Of a DNA stretch of 58,733 bases, positions 57,677 to 58,733 are shown one piece after another. Within the stretch, counting starts at the first letter, position 1; every line of letters begins with the position of its first letter. The notes beneath the pieces were generated by a model. The model was not told the DNA's origin. It made no database searches and saw nothing but the letters and a program-made list of their open reading frames with translations. The stretch is from JBDRLV01 sp043812755. Its GTDB lineage: Bacteria > Patescibacteriota > Patescibacteriia > UBA9934 > GWF2-40-263. The stretch lies in NCBI GenBank assembly GCA_043812755.1, contig JBDRLV010000060.1:1-58733 (forward strand), written 5' to 3'. Made by a program: the position numbers and the translations under genes.

Positions 57677-58474
57677 ATGAAAACAGCAATTTTTGTAAGC
57701 GCAGTTCTCCTTGCTTCGTGCGGTGTTCCGCCTGGTGTTTGGCCAGGACCCACGACTCAAGCAGGCGCAACCATCGGGCTTGACTCAGAAGTACCAAGTG
57801 AATGTGTGGATCCAGACGAATCCATGGTGAGTGTTTGCCAGAAGTTGGCTGCCTCTGAGGGGTATGCAAAGCAACTTCAACAGCAACAGCAAGAAGCTCA
57901 GGCAGCGCAAGCTCAACCTGACAAGTCGGCTGTGGCTCAAGCAGAAGCTCCTGCGCAAGCGCCACGCCAACCACCTCAGACCCGAAGAACGTATGCGCCT
58001 CAAGTATTGATGCAGGCTCCTCCTGTGCCAAGATTTGCTGCGCAGACCGTTCCGACGGCCTACCCACTCATGGCCTATACCAATTGGACAGGTCCAAAGG
58101 TTGGGCATGTTCTTGAGCGTGTGTACTCAAAGGCTGGTGAGGGAACGATCGTCTGTATGCTACGCAATGGGAATCCAGTGAGTATTCAAGGCCCATATGG
58201 CGTCGTAGTTCCACCTCCTGCTCCCATGGCTTCCTATGGGTTTACAACCCAGCAATGTGCTATTGGCACAATTGACAGGTTGTATGATCCAGGTGCGCAA
58301 GATGATGACAGCTTAACTTTCATTGTGCTTGAGCGCGATATGCGGTTTGCATATCCTGCAGGTGGTACAGGTTCTGGTGTTCTTGCATTCCGTGTGCAGT
58401 ATCGTTGTAGTCATGGCTATATGCGGTATTACGACAGAAGTATGGAACACGCTGGGTGTATGAAAATTGGGTAA
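57677..58474 (+). CDS. predicted lipoprotein with Gln/Ala-rich linker
   Basis: A 265-residue protein with signal ending VLLASC (Cys15). A Gln/Ala-rich stretch (KQLQQQQQEAQAAQAQ) leads to a C-terminal domain of about 130 residues with four or more Cys (IVCMLRNG, TTQQCAIG, YRCSHGY, HAGCMKIG) and many strands. The family is not recognised. Shine-Dalgarno AAAGGAGA. It starts 20 bp after the first lipoprotein stop, so the two probably work together. Confidence 0.7.
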   Translation: MKTAIFVSAVLLASCGVPPGVWPGPTTQAGATIGLDSEVPSECVDPDESMVSVCQKLAASEGYAKQLQQQQQEAQAAQAQPDKSAVAQAEAPAQAPRQPPQTRRTYAPQVLMQAPPVPRFAAQTVPTAYPLMAYTNWTGPKVGHVLERVYSKAGEGTIVCMLRNGNPVSIQGPYGVVVPPPAPMASYGFTTQQCAIGTIDRLYDPGAQDDDSLTFIVLERDMRFAYPAGGTGSGVLAFRVQYRCSHGYMRYYDRSMEHAGCMKIG

Positions 58475-58484
58475 AATATCTTCT

Positions 58485-58516
58485 CCTCTGCAGTGCGAAT
58501 TGCAGAGGATTTTTGT
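58485..58516 (+). terminator. terminator after lipoprotein operon
   Basis: Perfect 8-bp stem CCTCTGCA/TGCAGAGG, then ATTTTTG. Confidence 0.85.
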
Positions 58517-58519
58517 ATA

Positions 58520-58553
58520 AAAAAACACCACTAAATACAAGTGGTGCTTTTTA
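58520..58553 (-). terminator. terminator of the pilin gene
   Basis: Stem CACCACT/AGTGGTG. On the minus strand it is followed by a T run. Confidence 0.75.
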
Positions 58554-58564
58554 AAATATATGTA

Positions 58565-58733
58565 CTATTTGATTGACGTTCCAATTACTTGAAATACGAA
58601 CGTTGAAATAGCGTATGCTGCTACAATGATAACAAGACCAATAACAGCTTGGCCAAGCAACTGCTTTGACTTGTCCACTTTTTCTTTTTCACCACTTGCT
58701 GTCATCCAAAGATAGCCTGCATAGAGCACGAAT
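58565..58733 (-). CDS. VirB2-like pilin, partial (runs off right edge)
   Basis: The last 56 codons of a small membrane protein, too short and incomplete to stand out. Residues read YAGYLWMTASGEKEKVDKSK, then QLLGQAVIGLVIIVAAYAIS and a hydrophobic end. This loop (GE-K-KV-K) between two hydrophobic helices is typical of the VirB2/TrbC-like pilin proteins common in CPR genomes. The start lies beyond the window. It may belong to an envelope/secretion cluster together with the convergent lipoprotein genes. Confidence 0.75.
   Translation of the reverse strand, partial: FVLYAGYLWMTASGEKEKVDKSKQLLGQAVIGLVIIVAAYAISTFVFQVIGTSIK

Noticed and set aside
57171..58108. Several minus-strand open frames of 100-150 codons across the lipoprotein genes
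   Set aside because: They are mirror frames of Gln/Pro/Gly-rich coding sequence without starts or Shine-Dalgarno sites; the + strand lipoprotein frames have signal peptides and GGAGG.
1..58733. CRISPR array, rRNA genes or complete insertion sequence
   Set aside because: No regularly spaced repeats with unique spacers, no rRNA signature and no intact transposase were seen anywhere in the window.

Overview
This window looks like a chromosomal segment of a Patescibacteria (CPR) genome, probably a Parcubacteria-type lineage. The evidence is small compact genes, an AT-rich core gene set, the order rpmH-rnpA-yidD next to dnaA-dnaN, a VirB2-like pilin, and many long proteins with no recognisable family. 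TGA is used as a stop (for example in pnp), so the genetic code is standard. There is no rRNA, no CRISPR array and no complete transposon.

Layout. 0-4 kb is a mobile-looking edge: a PIN-like gene with a small HTH gene, a large serine recombinase with a frameshifted tail, and a Fic protein. 4-13 kb mixes nucleotide and small-molecule genes (phosphoribosyltransferase, APS-kinase-like protein, DUF6580/DUF4430 pair, PP2C phosphatase, Nudix, GNAT), tRNA-Arg(UCU) behind a long leader with small ORFs, and a Xer recombinase. 13-29.6 kb is mainly core: DsbA-like, MFS, rpsO-NYN nuclease-pnp, a DnaA-box pair plus a likely structured ncRNA, DksA/TraR-like, lspA, comM-like ATPase, LysM/M23 peptidase, rnhB and a membrane pyrophosphatase. 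29.7-37.8 kb is an accessory island of richer base composition whose genes have consensus promoters and Shine-Dalgarno sites; it ends in an HTH + GHKL-ATPase pair. 37.9-54 kb is core again: KH protein, trigger factor, inositol-phosphatase-like, the rpmH-rnpA-yidD / dnaA / oriC / dnaN origin region, PBP1A, tRNA-Cys, ddl and an Fe-S operon (cysteine desulfurase, IscU-like scaffold, ferredoxin, flavin oxidoreductase). 54.4-58.7 kb holds a large multi-pass membrane protein, two lipoproteins and the end of a VirB2-like pilin gene.

Two styles of gene start coexist. Core genes mostly begin within A/T-rich context ending attATG, with no Shine-Dalgarno and sometimes a leader of only a few to about 17 nt. 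Accessory genes have AAGGAG/GGAGG sites and TTGACA-N17-TATAAT-like promoters. Non-coding structure is abundant: several different families of large palindromes sit between genes, three of them in successive gaps of the Fe-S operon, and one 43-bp palindrome occurs at two distant places.

The items most worth following up are the HTH/GHKL ATPase module, the ncRNA candidate at about 21.5 kb, the tRNA-Arg leader with competing repeats, the origin with a DnaA-trio-like tract, and the membrane/lipoprotein cluster at the right end.
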